Assembly (NCBI GenBank): GCA_965198865.1
Contig: CBDAQA010000002.1
Coordinates: forward strand, 372,001-436,000
Direction of reading: 5' to 3'
Length of the DNA stretch: 64,000 nt
DNA from: CBDAQA01 sp965198865
GTDB lineage: Bacteria > Planctomycetota > Phycisphaerae > Tepidisphaerales > Tepidisphaeraceae
Shown here: one piece after another, positions 1-7,118 of the stretch
Numbering within the stretch: position 1 is the first letter of the stretch
Layout: each line of letters begins with the position of its first letter
The notes under the pieces: model-generated
What the model saw: only the letters and a program-made list of their open reading frames with translations
Database searches by the model: none
Told to the model about the DNA's origin: nothing
Position numbers and translations under genes: made by a program

Positions 1-693
1 GCGACGATCCGCATCGTCAAGCCCGGCGAGGAGGGGTTCCTCCGCCAGGTGGCCGAGTGCGAGCCCGACCTGATCCTGGTCCGCAACCTGGCCGCCATCG
101 GCTTCTACCGCGACGAGTTTCCCGCCCTGCCGCTCACCGGCGACTACGCGCTCAACGTGACCAACGAGCTGACGGCGAAGCTCTACCTCGACGCCGGCCT
201 GCAGCGGATCGTCCCCGGCTACGACCTGAGCTGGCGGCAACTGCAGGCGCTCGCCGGCCGATTCCCCGTCGATCGGCTGGAGGTGGTCGTCCACCAGCAC
301 ATGCCGATGTTCCACATGGAGCACTGCGTCTTCTGCCACACGCTGTCGACCGGCACCGACTACCGCGATTGTGGCCGGCCCTGCGAGAAGCACGACGTGC
401 GGCTGCGCGACCGCGTCGGCGAGCCGCACCCGCTGCTGGCGGACGTCGGCTGCCGGAACACGGTCTACAACGCCCAGGCCCAGTCGGCGGCGGAGTTCCT
501 GCCGGACATGCTGGGGTTGGGCCTTCGCCACTTCCGCGTCGAACTGCTGCGCGAGCCGGCGAGCGAGGTGGGGCCGGTGTTGGCGCGGTACGCCGACGTG
601 CTGGCCGGCCGCGTCGCCGGGCGGGATGCGGTGCGGTCGCTGCGGGTGATCAACCAGCTGGGCGTGACGCGGGGGACGCTGGACCGTGAGTGA
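1..693 (+). CDS. Peptidase U32 family protein, C-terminal part (5' end outside window)
   Basis: The reading frame is open from the first base, so the N-terminus lies outside the window. The visible 230 residues carry the U32-family signature: an HMPMFHMEHCVFC stretch followed about 17 residues later by CGRPCEKH. Family members of this type (related to the RlhA/TrhP RNA hydroxylation factors and to collagenase-like U32 proteins) use such cysteines, probably for a metal or Fe-S site; that role is family knowledge, not visible here. Proteolytic activity is doubtful for most bacterial members. The stop overlaps the GTG of the next gene (GTGAGTGA), which suggests translational coupling. Confidence 0.85.
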   Translation, partial: ATIRIVKPGEEGFLRQVAECEPDLILVRNLAAIGFYRDEFPALPLTGDYALNVTNELTAKLYLDAGLQRIVPGYDLSWRQLQALAGRFPVDRLEVVVHQHMPMFHMEHCVFCHTLSTGTDYRDCGRPCEKHDVRLRDRVGEPHPLLADVGCRNTVYNAQAQSAAEFLPDMLGLGLRHFRVELLREPASEVGPVLARYADVLAGRVAGRDAVRSLRVINQLGVTRGTLDRE

Positions 694-1210
694 CGTTGTG
701 ACCACCATCCGCCGGGCGGCGTTACTGACGTGCGAGGCCGCCTCGATGCTGGTTGCCGTCGTCGCCGCGGCTCTGCTCGTCTACGACGACCGTCCCGGTC
801 GCGCGCAGACGTTCGAGGGGGGTCGCGGGTACAGGACCGTGGGGTTGTCTTGTGATGCAGACGGCCTCGAAGTTTGCCTGACCCTCTACGCCGTTCCGCT
901 GACCAAGGAGTGGCCGGATGCGTCAATGCTCCGGCTGGGCGGGTACGGCTGGCTTGTCGGCAGCACGCGGCAGCAAGGCCTCGATCTCGCGCCGATTGCC
1001 TTGCGGCGGAGGGAGTCGGATGACGGGTACGTCCCCCGCCTGTTCCGCACCGAGTGGACGGCGCGGGTGCCGTTGTCCCTGGTGGCTCTGACCGCGTGCG
1101 TCCTGCCTCTCGCCGTTGCCGTCAGTCGGCTTCTTGCCAAGCGGCGGCAGCGTCGTGCGGCGGTCCGGGGATTCGCCGTGCTGCCGAGCGCTCCCGAGGA
1201 CCGCGGATGA
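686..1210 (+). CDS. Hypothetical protein with two membrane segments
   Basis: A 174-residue protein starting at a GTG inside the stop region of the U32 gene (8-base overlap). One hydrophobic segment lies near residues 12-32 (ALLTCEAASMLVAVVAAALL) and another near 127-147, followed by a basic tail (RLLAKRRQRR). The region between them, about 90 residues, should be extracytoplasmic and contains two cysteines (LSCDADGLEVCL). This short two-membrane-span layout is common among uncharacterised planctomycete proteins. I do not recognise a family. Its stop codon sits in the loop of a terminator-like hairpin. Confidence 0.6.
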   Translation: MSDVVTTIRRAALLTCEAASMLVAVVAAALLVYDDRPGRAQTFEGGRGYRTVGLSCDADGLEVCLTLYAVPLTKEWPDASMLRLGGYGWLVGSTRQQGLDLAPIALRRRESDDGYVPRLFRTEWTARVPLSLVALTACVLPLAVAVSRLLAKRRQRRAAVRGFAVLPSAPEDRG

Positions 1211-1227
1211 CATCCGCGGCTTTATTT
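1201..1227 (+). terminator. Intrinsic terminator containing the stop codon of the upstream gene
   Basis: CCGCGGATG-A-CATCCGCGG forms a 9-base inverted repeat followed by CTTTATTT. The TGA stop of the upstream gene (1208-1210) lies at the centre of the hairpin. The same design recurs on the minus strand near 46.1 kb. Confidence 0.6.
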
Positions 1228-1327
1228 GCGGCCAATGCCCTGTCCGTGGGTTCCGCTCTATCCGGTGGTTGATCTACACTGCAATGGCCGGGAGGGGCGA
1301 CGCCCCACCCTCACAGGAGAAAACGCC

Positions 1328-2392
1328 ATGCCCAACACCACCGCTGACATCCAGAAGCTGCTCGGCAAGGAAGCCGACGACCTGCTCTCGTACACGGCCA
1401 AGGGGTTCCCGCAGTCGGCCCTGCACCTGCCGGGCGGCGACTTCCTGGACCGGGTCGTGAGCCAGACCGACCGCAAGCCGACGGTGCTGCGGAACTTCGC
1501 CAGCATCCTGAACCACGGCCGGCTGGCCGGCACGGGGCACGTCAGCATCCTGCCGGTCGACCAGGGGATCGAGCACTCGGCAGGCGCCAGCTTCGCGGCC
1601 AACCCGCTGTACTTCGACCCGGAGAACATCGTCAAGCTGGCGATCGAGGGCGGGTGCAACGCGGTGGCGAGCACGCTGGGCGTGCTGGGGAGCGTGAGCC
1701 GGAAGTACGCGCACAAGATCCCGTTCATCGTGAAGCTGAACCACAACGAGCTGCTGACCTACCCGAACAAGTACGACCAGATCCTGTTCGGCGACGTGGA
1801 GCAGGCGTACGAGATGGGGGCCGTGGCGGTGGGGGCGACGATCTACTTCGGGTCGCCCGAGAGCGACCGGCAGATCCAGGAGATCAGCCAACTGTTCGCC
1901 GAGGCCCACGACCTGGGGCTGGTGACCATCCTGTGGTGCTACCTGCGGAACGACGCGTTCAAGCAGGGCAGCACCGACTACGCCCTGGCGGCCGACCTGA
2001 CCGGCCAGGCCAACCACCTGGGCGTGACGATCCAGGCCGACATCATCAAGCAGAAGCTGCCGGAGAACAACGGCGGGTTCAACGCCCTGAAGTTCGGCAA
2101 GACCGACAAGCGGGTCTACGAGAACCTCACGCCCGGCGACCACCCGATCGAGCTGTGCCGGTACCAGGTGGCGTGCAGCTACCTGGGCCGCAGCCCGCTG
2201 ATCAACAGCGGCGGGGCCAGCGGCAAGGACGACTTCGCCGAGACCGCCCGCACGGCCGTCATCAACAAGCGGGCCGGCGGGATGGGGCTCATCACCGGTC
2301 GGAAGGCGTTCATGCGGCCGATGGATGAGGGGATCAAGCTGCTGAACCTGGTGCAGGACATCTACCTTGACAAAACGATCACGGTGGCCTGA
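1328..2392 (+). CDS. fbaB: Class I fructose-bisphosphate aldolase (FbaB/DhnA type)
   Basis: A 354-residue protein that aligns along its whole length, from memory, with E. coli FbaB (350 residues). It cleaves fructose-1,6-bisphosphate to two triose phosphates through a Schiff-base lysine. The lysine is expected at Lys241 in ADIIKQKLPENNGG. Other family blocks are SILPVDQGIEHSAGASFA near residue 73, KLNHNELL near 136 and VINKRAGGMGLITGRKAF near the end. I chose ATG 1328 because AGGAGA at 1315-1320 sits seven bases upstream and homology begins there; a longer in-frame start at 1226 adds unrelated residues. A TACACT box at 1275-1280 is a possible -10 element. The gene appears to be transcribed alone. 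Confidence 0.96.
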   Translation: MPNTTADIQKLLGKEADDLLSYTAKGFPQSALHLPGGDFLDRVVSQTDRKPTVLRNFASILNHGRLAGTGHVSILPVDQGIEHSAGASFAANPLYFDPENIVKLAIEGGCNAVASTLGVLGSVSRKYAHKIPFIVKLNHNELLTYPNKYDQILFGDVEQAYEMGAVAVGATIYFGSPESDRQIQEISQLFAEAHDLGLVTILWCYLRNDAFKQGSTDYALAADLTGQANHLGVTIQADIIKQKLPENNGGFNALKFGKTDKRVYENLTPGDHPIELCRYQVACSYLGRSPLINSGGASGKDDFAETARTAVINKRAGGMGLITGRKAFMRPMDEGIKLLNLVQDIYLDKTITVA

Positions 2393-2517
2393 TTGGGTAC
2401 CTCGTCTCAAGCCGGGCGCGTCGTAAGTCCCCGCAAACGGCGGTACGATCAGACGGCGGGCGACCGTCGGTGTAACATGGCCTGCCGGCTTCGTAAGTCC
2501 TTTCCAGTCTGATGCCC

Positions 2518-3114
2518 TTATGACCCGGCGGCGCGGCCGATGATGTTCACGTCCAGCCCCCCGGAGTTCTTCTCGACGTAGAGCTTCGTGCCGTCGTCGA
2601 ACTCGACGCCCATCGCCTCGGGGCGGTGCTGCCAGATGCGGAGGAGCGCCTTGCCCTTGAGCAGGGCGGTGATCCGCTCCGCCTCGGCGGCCAGCTCTGC
2701 GGCGGCAGCGGCGAGGGCGGCGGCCTCCGCCTGCTTGGCCTCCTCCTCCTTGGTCCGCTCCTCGTGGGTCGGCCCCTTGGGCTCGAGCTTGGTCTCGCCC
2801 TTGAGCGTCTTGACCTTCCCCTTGATCTCGCCCAGCGTGTCGACGTAGAGCCGGCCGCCTTCGTTGGTGGCGTCGCCCAGAATGGTGCCGCTGACGATCA
2901 CCTTGGACCCGCGGGCCACCTTGAGGTTGCCGGCCACGTTGCCGTAGATGTGGACGCGCCCGCCGAACTCCACGTCCAGGTTCCCCAGGATGCTCCCCCG
3001 CATGTAGAACTTGCCCCCCTCGACGACCGTGACGGTCCCGCCGGCCGTGCCCCACAAGGTGTACGGCTCGTGGACCACCAACGGTCCGGCGACGGCTCCC
3101 CGTTCCTCACGCAT
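2518..3114 (-). CDS. Bactofilin-like polymer-forming protein with Ala-rich helical segment
   Basis: A 198-residue protein. Residues 20-100 are short strands with regularly placed glycines (GGKFYMRGSILGNLDVEFGG, then NVAGNLKVARGSKVIVSGTI), the pattern expected of a right-handed beta-helix such as bactofilins or other polymer-forming cytoskeletal proteins. Residues 115-150 are a charged, alanine-rich helix likely to be a coiled coil. The last 40 residues (GVEFDDGTKLYVEKNSGGLDVNIIG) look like another strand module. There is no signal peptide or membrane segment, so it is probably cytoplasmic. Classical bactofilins lack the long helix and second strand module, so the family call is tentative. The next minus-strand gene upstream is a membrane protein 33 bases away, so they may form an operon. 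Confidence 0.55.
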   Translation of the reverse strand: MREERGAVAGPLVVHEPYTLWGTAGGTVTVVEGGKFYMRGSILGNLDVEFGGRVHIYGNVAGNLKVARGSKVIVSGTILGDATNEGGRLYVDTLGEIKGKVKTLKGETKLEPKGPTHEERTKEEEAKQAEAAALAAAAAELAAEAERITALLKGKALLRIWQHRPEAMGVEFDDGTKLYVEKNSGGLDVNIIGRAAGS

Positions 3115-3147
3115 GACACGTCCGATCTGCTACTTCCCGCGGCAGCC

Positions 3148-3873
3148 TCACAGCTGCGGCGGCGTCACGATCCCCTCGTCCGTCATCGGCACGATCACGT
3201 CGGTCCCGAACGACTGCCGCAGGCCCCGCTCGGTCTTCGTGTGGACGATCCCCAGGACGATCATCGCCAGCAGGGGGAACAGGCCGTACCGCGCCCAGTG
3301 CAGGCAGGCCATCACCTTGTCGGTGTCCGGCACGTTCACCTCGGCGAACCGCGCCCCCAGCGTCGGGTGCGACAGCTCGGCCCAGGTGACGATCACGCCG
3401 GGGATCTTCATCCCAATGGCGTTGGCCATCGGGTCGGCGGTGTTCACCGGGTTGTTGAGCACCGCCTGCCAGGGGAACAGCAGCACCGCCAGCAGCACGG
3501 CCCACGCCAGCGCCCCGGTCGTCCGCCCGCTGCCCAACACCCGGGCGACCACCTGCACCAGCAGGATCACGCCGACGAACGCCACCAGCAGGGCCGGCAG
3601 GATCAGCCCCGCGATGTCGAGCATCCCCACGAAGTACTGCAGCCCCGCCCGGATCGCCGCCGTGTGCCCCTCGGCCGGGGCGACGTCGGCGACGGGCACC
3701 GCGTCGGTGATTGGCCGCATCGACGGGACGTAGCGGAGCAGCGCGAACAGGGTCAGCGTCGAGCCGAGCACGAGGAAGATCAGGACGCAGAGGAACGTCT
3801 TGACCCGTCGGGCCACGATCAGCGCGTCGGCGTAGTCGGCCGCCGCGACCAGCGTGTTGGTCGGTTGCGTCAT
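3148..3873 (-). CDS. Hypothetical polytopic membrane protein
   Basis: A 241-residue protein with about four hydrophobic segments: near residues 26-46, 82-110, 121-139 and 196-212. An extracytoplasmic loop probably lies between segments one and two (residues 48-80), and a longer one (residues 140-195) between three and four. No catalytic motif is visible and I do not recognise the family. It lies immediately upstream, on the same strand, of the bactofilin-like gene, so it could be its membrane partner; that is inference from position only. Confidence 0.55.
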   Translation of the reverse strand: MTQPTNTLVAAADYADALIVARRVKTFLCVLIFLVLGSTLTLFALLRYVPSMRPITDAVPVADVAPAEGHTAAIRAGLQYFVGMLDIAGLILPALLVAFVGVILLVQVVARVLGSGRTTGALAWAVLLAVLLFPWQAVLNNPVNTADPMANAIGMKIPGVIVTWAELSHPTLGARFAEVNVPDTDKVMACLHWARYGLFPLLAMIVLGIVHTKTERGLRQSFGTDVIVPMTDEGIVTPPQL

Positions 3874-3993
3874 GTGTTGTCAGGTCCTTCCCGGCGGCAG
3901 TCCTATCGCAAAGCGCACCGGTTCGCAAACCGGCGGCGGGTCCGGGCGCCGGCTCCGTCGTTCGCGACGTTCACGGTCGGGGTGTCGATCCGC

Positions 3994-3999
3994 TACAGT
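3994..3999 (+). promoter_or_regulatory. Candidate -10 box for leaderless transcript (M24 gene)
   Basis: TACAGT ends eight bases before the ATG at 4008, so transcription would begin at or just before the start codon. It matches the TANNNT pattern seen before several other genes here. Confidence 0.4.
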
Positions 4000-4007
4000 G
4001 CCGACCC

Positions 4008-5108
4008 ATGCCTGCCGACCTGCCCCACGCGCGCGACCGCCAACACCTGTTGACCGACCTGATGGCCCGCCGTCGGCTCGACGCCGTCGTGCTCGGGCGG
4101 GCCGAGCACGTCTACTGGGCCACCGGGCACTGGCCGGCGCACCGGCAGCACGAGTCGGCCTGCCTGGTCCGGGCCGACGGGCACGTCACGCTGTTCACCG
4201 CCAACTCGGCCGACACCGCCGCCCTCGCCCACGAGCACGTCCCCTTCGAGGCCAACTGGGACGGCACGGCCCGTCAGGACCAGCCGTTCACTGTCGCGCT
4301 GTTGCTCGCCACCCGGCTCCACCGGCTGAGCTTCGGCATCGACGGCAACGCCGTCACGGCCGCCCTGATCACGCTGCTCCGCGACCCGCCGCCGGTCCAG
4401 TCGATCGACGCCGACCTGTTCCAGCTGCGCCGCTCCAAGTGGCCCGACGAGCTGGCGATCATCCGCCGGGGCTGCCGCTGCATGGAGGCGATGTACGCCC
4501 GGGCCCGCGAGCTGATCCGCCCCGGCCTGTCCGAACTCGAACTGTACGGCGAGCTCGCCGCCGCCGCCGTCGAGTCGGCCGGCGAGCCGCTGTCGGGCCT
4601 GCTCGGCAACGACTACGCCTGCGGCGTCCCCGGCGGCCCCGCCCGCGCCGGTCACGCCGCCAAGGCCGGACAGCTCTGGGTGCTCGATCTCGGCCCCGCC
4701 GTCAGCGGCTACAACGCCGACAGCTGCCGCACCTTCTCCGTCGATCGCCAGCCGACCGACATCCAGGCGTCCACGCACGCCGCCCTGTGCGGCGTGTTCC
4801 CCTTGGTCGAACCGATGATCCGCCCCGGCGTCCGCTGCCGCGACCTGTACGACGCGGCCGACGCCCACGTCCGGGCCGCCCTCGGCAGGGGCCTCCCGCA
4901 CCACCTGGGCCACGGCGTCGGCCTGCAGCCGCACGAGTTCCCGCACCTGAACCGCAAGTGGGACGACGTGCTGGTCGCGGGCGACGTGTTCACCCTCGAG
5001 CCCGGCGCCTACGGGGAAGCGCTGAACGGCGGCATCCGCGTCGAGAACCAGTACGTCGTCACCAAGGCCGGCGTGGAGAACCTGGTGAGCTTCCCGTTGG
5101 AGCTGTGA
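4008..5108 (+). CDS. M24 family metallopeptidase (Xaa-Pro aminopeptidase-like)
   Basis: A 366-residue protein with a creatinase-like N-terminal domain (about 1-140) and a pita-bread catalytic domain. All five metal ligands expected for M24 enzymes can be placed: Asp227 in LDLGP, Asp238 in NADSCR, His302 in GHGVGL, Glu331 in LEPGAY and Glu346 in RVENQY. It should be a cytoplasmic dinuclear-metal aminopeptidase removing N-terminal residues preceding proline, or a related dipeptidase. The length matches Xaa-Pro dipeptidases. The start is supported by a TACAGT box at 3994-3999 eight bases before ATG, which would give a leaderless message; no Shine-Dalgarno sequence is visible. It is followed by a branched palindrome. 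Confidence 0.9.
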   Translation: MPADLPHARDRQHLLTDLMARRRLDAVVLGRAEHVYWATGHWPAHRQHESACLVRADGHVTLFTANSADTAALAHEHVPFEANWDGTARQDQPFTVALLLATRLHRLSFGIDGNAVTAALITLLRDPPPVQSIDADLFQLRRSKWPDELAIIRRGCRCMEAMYARARELIRPGLSELELYGELAAAAVESAGEPLSGLLGNDYACGVPGGPARAGHAAKAGQLWVLDLGPAVSGYNADSCRTFSVDRQPTDIQASTHAALCGVFPLVEPMIRPGVRCRDLYDAADAHVRAALGRGLPHHLGHGVGLQPHEFPHLNRKWDDVLVAGDVFTLEPGAYGEALNGGIRVENQYVVTKAGVENLVSFPLEL

Positions 5109-5113
5109 CACAC

Positions 5114-5166
5114 GATGAAGCCCACGGCGCTGCCGTGGGTTCCCACCCCGGCGGGGTGGGCTTCAC
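5114..5166 (+). repeat. Branched palindromic repeat after M24 gene
   Basis: TGAAGCCCAC at the left pairs with GTGGGCTTCA at the right. In between are two further perfect hairpins, CCCACGGC/GCCGTGGG and CCCACCCC/GGGGTGGG, giving a cloverleaf-like or alternative fold. It begins six bases after the M24 stop. Confidence 0.7.
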
Positions 5167-5175
5167 GGAACCATC

Positions 5176-5484
5176 ATGACGCGCATTTCCGACCCCACCC
5201 TCGCCTACGCCACGCCCTCGGCGTCCAACGGGTCTCCTGTCGCCGCCGGCGTCTGGGTTCTGCTCGGCGGCCTGGCGCTGATCTTCTTCGGGGGATGCTT
5301 CTGCATCGGCATCCTCATGCTGGTGAGTGACGTCCCCAGTCCCTTCGCGGCACCCAAGCGGCCAATGACGTGGGAACAGCATACGCTCATGATCGCCCTG
5401 TACGGGTGCGCCCTCGCCTGCTTCGCCGCCGGCACGTACGTCGCCTTCCTCGGCCTGCGCAAGCTCCTGGCCGTCGGCCGATAG
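5176..5484 (+). CDS. Small two-span membrane protein
   Basis: 102 residues with a first hydrophobic segment near 23-50 (AAGVWVLLGGLALIFFGGCF...) and a second near 70-95 (LMIALYGCALACFAAGTYVA). The N-terminus is polar and the C-terminus basic (LRKLLAVGR). No known domain is recognised. The ATG lies just after the palindrome that follows the M24 gene. The next gene, also a small two-span protein, begins eight bases after its stop, so the two probably work together. Confidence 0.55.
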   Translation: MTRISDPTLAYATPSASNGSPVAAGVWVLLGGLALIFFGGCFCIGILMLVSDVPSPFAAPKRPMTWEQHTLMIALYGCALACFAAGTYVAFLGLRKLLAVGR

Positions 5485-5491
5485 AATCCCC

Positions 5492-5740
5492 ATGCGGTTC
5501 ACCGACGCACCCCCGCCGCCCGAGCCGCCGGACGACCTGGCCGTCATGCACATCGGTGGCCCCGCTCGCCGGGTGCGCGTCGCCGCCGGCTGGGTGGCCG
5601 GCGTCGGTGCCGTCGCCGTCGTGCTGGTCGGCGGGTTCGTCTGGTTCGGCGCCACGGTAGGATGGGCGGTGGCGCTGGTCGCGATGATGTTGGGGTACAT
5701 GGCCGCGATGGCGAAATGGGCGGGCGGGACCGGACCGTAA
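5492..5740 (+). CDS. Small two-span membrane protein
   Basis: 82 residues. The N-terminal 28 are proline-rich and polar (RFTDAPPPPEPPDDLAVM), then two hydrophobic segments occur near 30-52 and 54-74. TAGAAT at 5482-5487, overlapping the upstream stop codon, could serve as a -10 box for a leaderless message starting at ATG 5492. I do not recognise a family. Confidence 0.5.
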   Translation: MRFTDAPPPPEPPDDLAVMHIGGPARRVRVAAGWVAGVGAVAVVLVGGFVWFGATVGWAVALVAMMLGYMAAMAKWAGGTGP

Positions 5741-5771
5741 GTTCTCCAGCCGCGCCAGAAAAGCTACGATG

Positions 5772-5797
5772 TTGTGACACAAGGTGTTTTCTATAAT
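5772..5797 (+). promoter_or_regulatory. Candidate promoter with overlapping palindromic operator
   Basis: TATAAT at 5792-5797 is a perfect -10 hexamer, rare in this GC-rich sequence. Upstream, TTGTG-A-CACAA (5772-5782) is a perfect palindrome lying where the -35 would be; the hexamer TTGTGA within it is only 14 bases from the -10, so sigma contact would be weak without an activator. It precedes the AAA ATPase gene. Confidence 0.45.
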
Positions 5798-5829
5798 GGC
5801 GTTACGATATTTTGCGCCGCGCGAACAAC

Positions 5830-5855
5830 TGGCGCATTGTGGCGCGTTTTGGCGC
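5830..5855 (+). promoter_or_regulatory. Three TGGCGC direct repeats with 10-base period
   Basis: TGGCGC occurs at 5830, 5840 and 5850, exactly one helical turn apart, between the TATAAT element and the AAA ATPase start at 5909. Same-face spacing suggests cooperative protein binding on DNA, or a 5' leader element. Confidence 0.45.
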
Positions 5856-5908
5856 AGATGGGTGGCCGGTCGTCTGCGGGGCGGGCGCGCGTCTGATACC
5901 CTTCCGCC

Positions 5909-7060
5909 ATGGCCGGCATCAACTACGACACGTTCGAGCGGTACCGCACCAAGGGCCTCGACGCCCGCCGGACCGGGCAGTGGGAGTCGGCCCGCATCTA
6001 CCTGCTCGAGGCGGCCCGAGCCATGCTCGAACTGAGCAAGTCGGCCCAGGGCGAGGAACTTCAGCAGGCACGGCGCGACATGTCGGCCAAGCTGCTCGAC
6101 CTGGCCAAGGACTGCGCCACCGCCCAGGCCGAGCGTCGCCAGGCCGGCGCGGCCAAACAGCGGACCGGCGGGGGCGGCGGTCGACCCACGTCCAGCGAGG
6201 CCGAGGGGGACGGCAAGGACGGCCACCAGTGGATGGTGCGCGAGAAGCCCTCCGTCCGCTTCGCCGACGTCGCCGGGCTCGAGGACGTGAAGGAGGACAT
6301 CCGCCTGAAGATGATCTACCCCTTCCAGCACGTCGAGCTGGCCCAGCGGTTCGGCGTCCGCCCCGGCGGGGGCGTCCTGCTGTACGGCCCGCCCGGCACC
6401 GGCAAGACGCTGCTCGCCAAGGCGACCGCCGGCGAGCTGGACGCGGCGTTCTTCACGATCAGCCCCGCCGACATCCTGAGCAAGTGGGTGGGCGAGGCCG
6501 AGCAGAACGTGAAGAAGCTGTTCGATGCCGCCGGCGCCGAGCCGCGCAGCGTGATCTTCATCGACGAGATCGAGGCGCTGATCCCCGCCCGCAGTGACGA
6601 GGGCTCCAGCGTCATGCAGCGGCTCGTCCCGCAGTTCCTGCAGGCGATGGAGGGGTTCGACAAGAAGAAGGTCAGCCCGATCCTGTTCATGGGCGCGACC
6701 AACGTCCCCTGGCAACTCGACCCGGCCGTCCTGCGCCCCGGCCGGTTCGACGAGAAGGTCTACATCCCGCTGCCCGACCTGGCCGGCCGGCGGAAGCTGC
6801 TCTACCTGTACCTCGCCCACCGCCCGGTCGCGGCGGATGTGGACCTCGACGCCGTCGCCGCCCGGCTGGACGGCTACAGCGGCGCCGACATCAAGTACAT
6901 CTGCGACCAGTCGGCCGTGGTGCCGTTCAAGCAGTCGATCGCCTCGGGCACCGAGGGCGAGATCACCGCGCAGGTGATCGCCGACACGATCAACGACGCG
7001 CCCAAGACGGTGAACCCGGCGATGCTGGAGCGGTTCGTCGAGTGGGCCCGCCGCGGGTAG
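5909..7060 (+). CDS. AAA ATPase, Vps4/meiotic-clade-like, with MIT-like N-terminal helices
   Basis: 383 residues. Residues 1-75 form amphipathic helices resembling an MIT or TPR-like hairpin; 76-108 are a Gly/Lys linker; 115-360 form one AAA module. Walker A is GPPGTGKT (160-167), Walker B VIFIDE (215-220). The second-region-of-homology stretch GATNVPWQLDPAVLRPGRFD (262-281) carries the expected arginine fingers and runs into EKVYIPLPD, strongly recalling eukaryotic and archaeal Vps4 (NIPW...YIPLP). The C-terminal TVNPAMLERFVEWARRG recalls the Vps4 C-terminal helix. No membrane segment or protease domain is present, unlike FtsH. TACCCT at 5897-5902 six bases before ATG suggests a leaderless start. 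Its substrate is unknown; membrane remodelling would be inference only. Confidence 0.85.
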   Translation: MAGINYDTFERYRTKGLDARRTGQWESARIYLLEAARAMLELSKSAQGEELQQARRDMSAKLLDLAKDCATAQAERRQAGAAKQRTGGGGGRPTSSEAEGDGKDGHQWMVREKPSVRFADVAGLEDVKEDIRLKMIYPFQHVELAQRFGVRPGGGVLLYGPPGTGKTLLAKATAGELDAAFFTISPADILSKWVGEAEQNVKKLFDAAGAEPRSVIFIDEIEALIPARSDEGSSVMQRLVPQFLQAMEGFDKKKVSPILFMGATNVPWQLDPAVLRPGRFDEKVYIPLPDLAGRRKLLYLYLAHRPVAADVDLDAVAARLDGYSGADIKYICDQSAVVPFKQSIASGTEGEITAQVIADTINDAPKTVNPAMLERFVEWARRG

Positions 7061-7063
7061 CGC

Positions 7064-7085
7064 CAGGGTTGCTTCAGCAACCCTG
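7064..7085 (+). repeat. Short palindrome (GGGTTGCTTCAGCAACCC family)
   Basis: CAGGGTTGCT-TC-AGCAACCCTG lies three bases after the AAA gene stop. The same palindrome occurs near 37.4 and 42.6 kb. It may act as a weak terminator or mRNA 3'-end stabiliser. Confidence 0.7.
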
Positions 7086-7106
7086 TTCCCGACGCACGAG
7101 CACCCA

Positions 7107-7112
7107 TACAGT
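7107..7112 (+). promoter_or_regulatory. Candidate -10 box for leaderless DUF2339 transcript
   Basis: TACAGT ends six bases before ATG 7119; no Shine-Dalgarno sequence is visible. Confidence 0.4.
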
Positions 7113-7118
7113 CCCCGC

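Noticed and set aside
1226..1327. Upstream start for fbaB at 1226
   Set aside because: The extra 34 residues are not family-like and the Shine-Dalgarno site fits ATG 1328.
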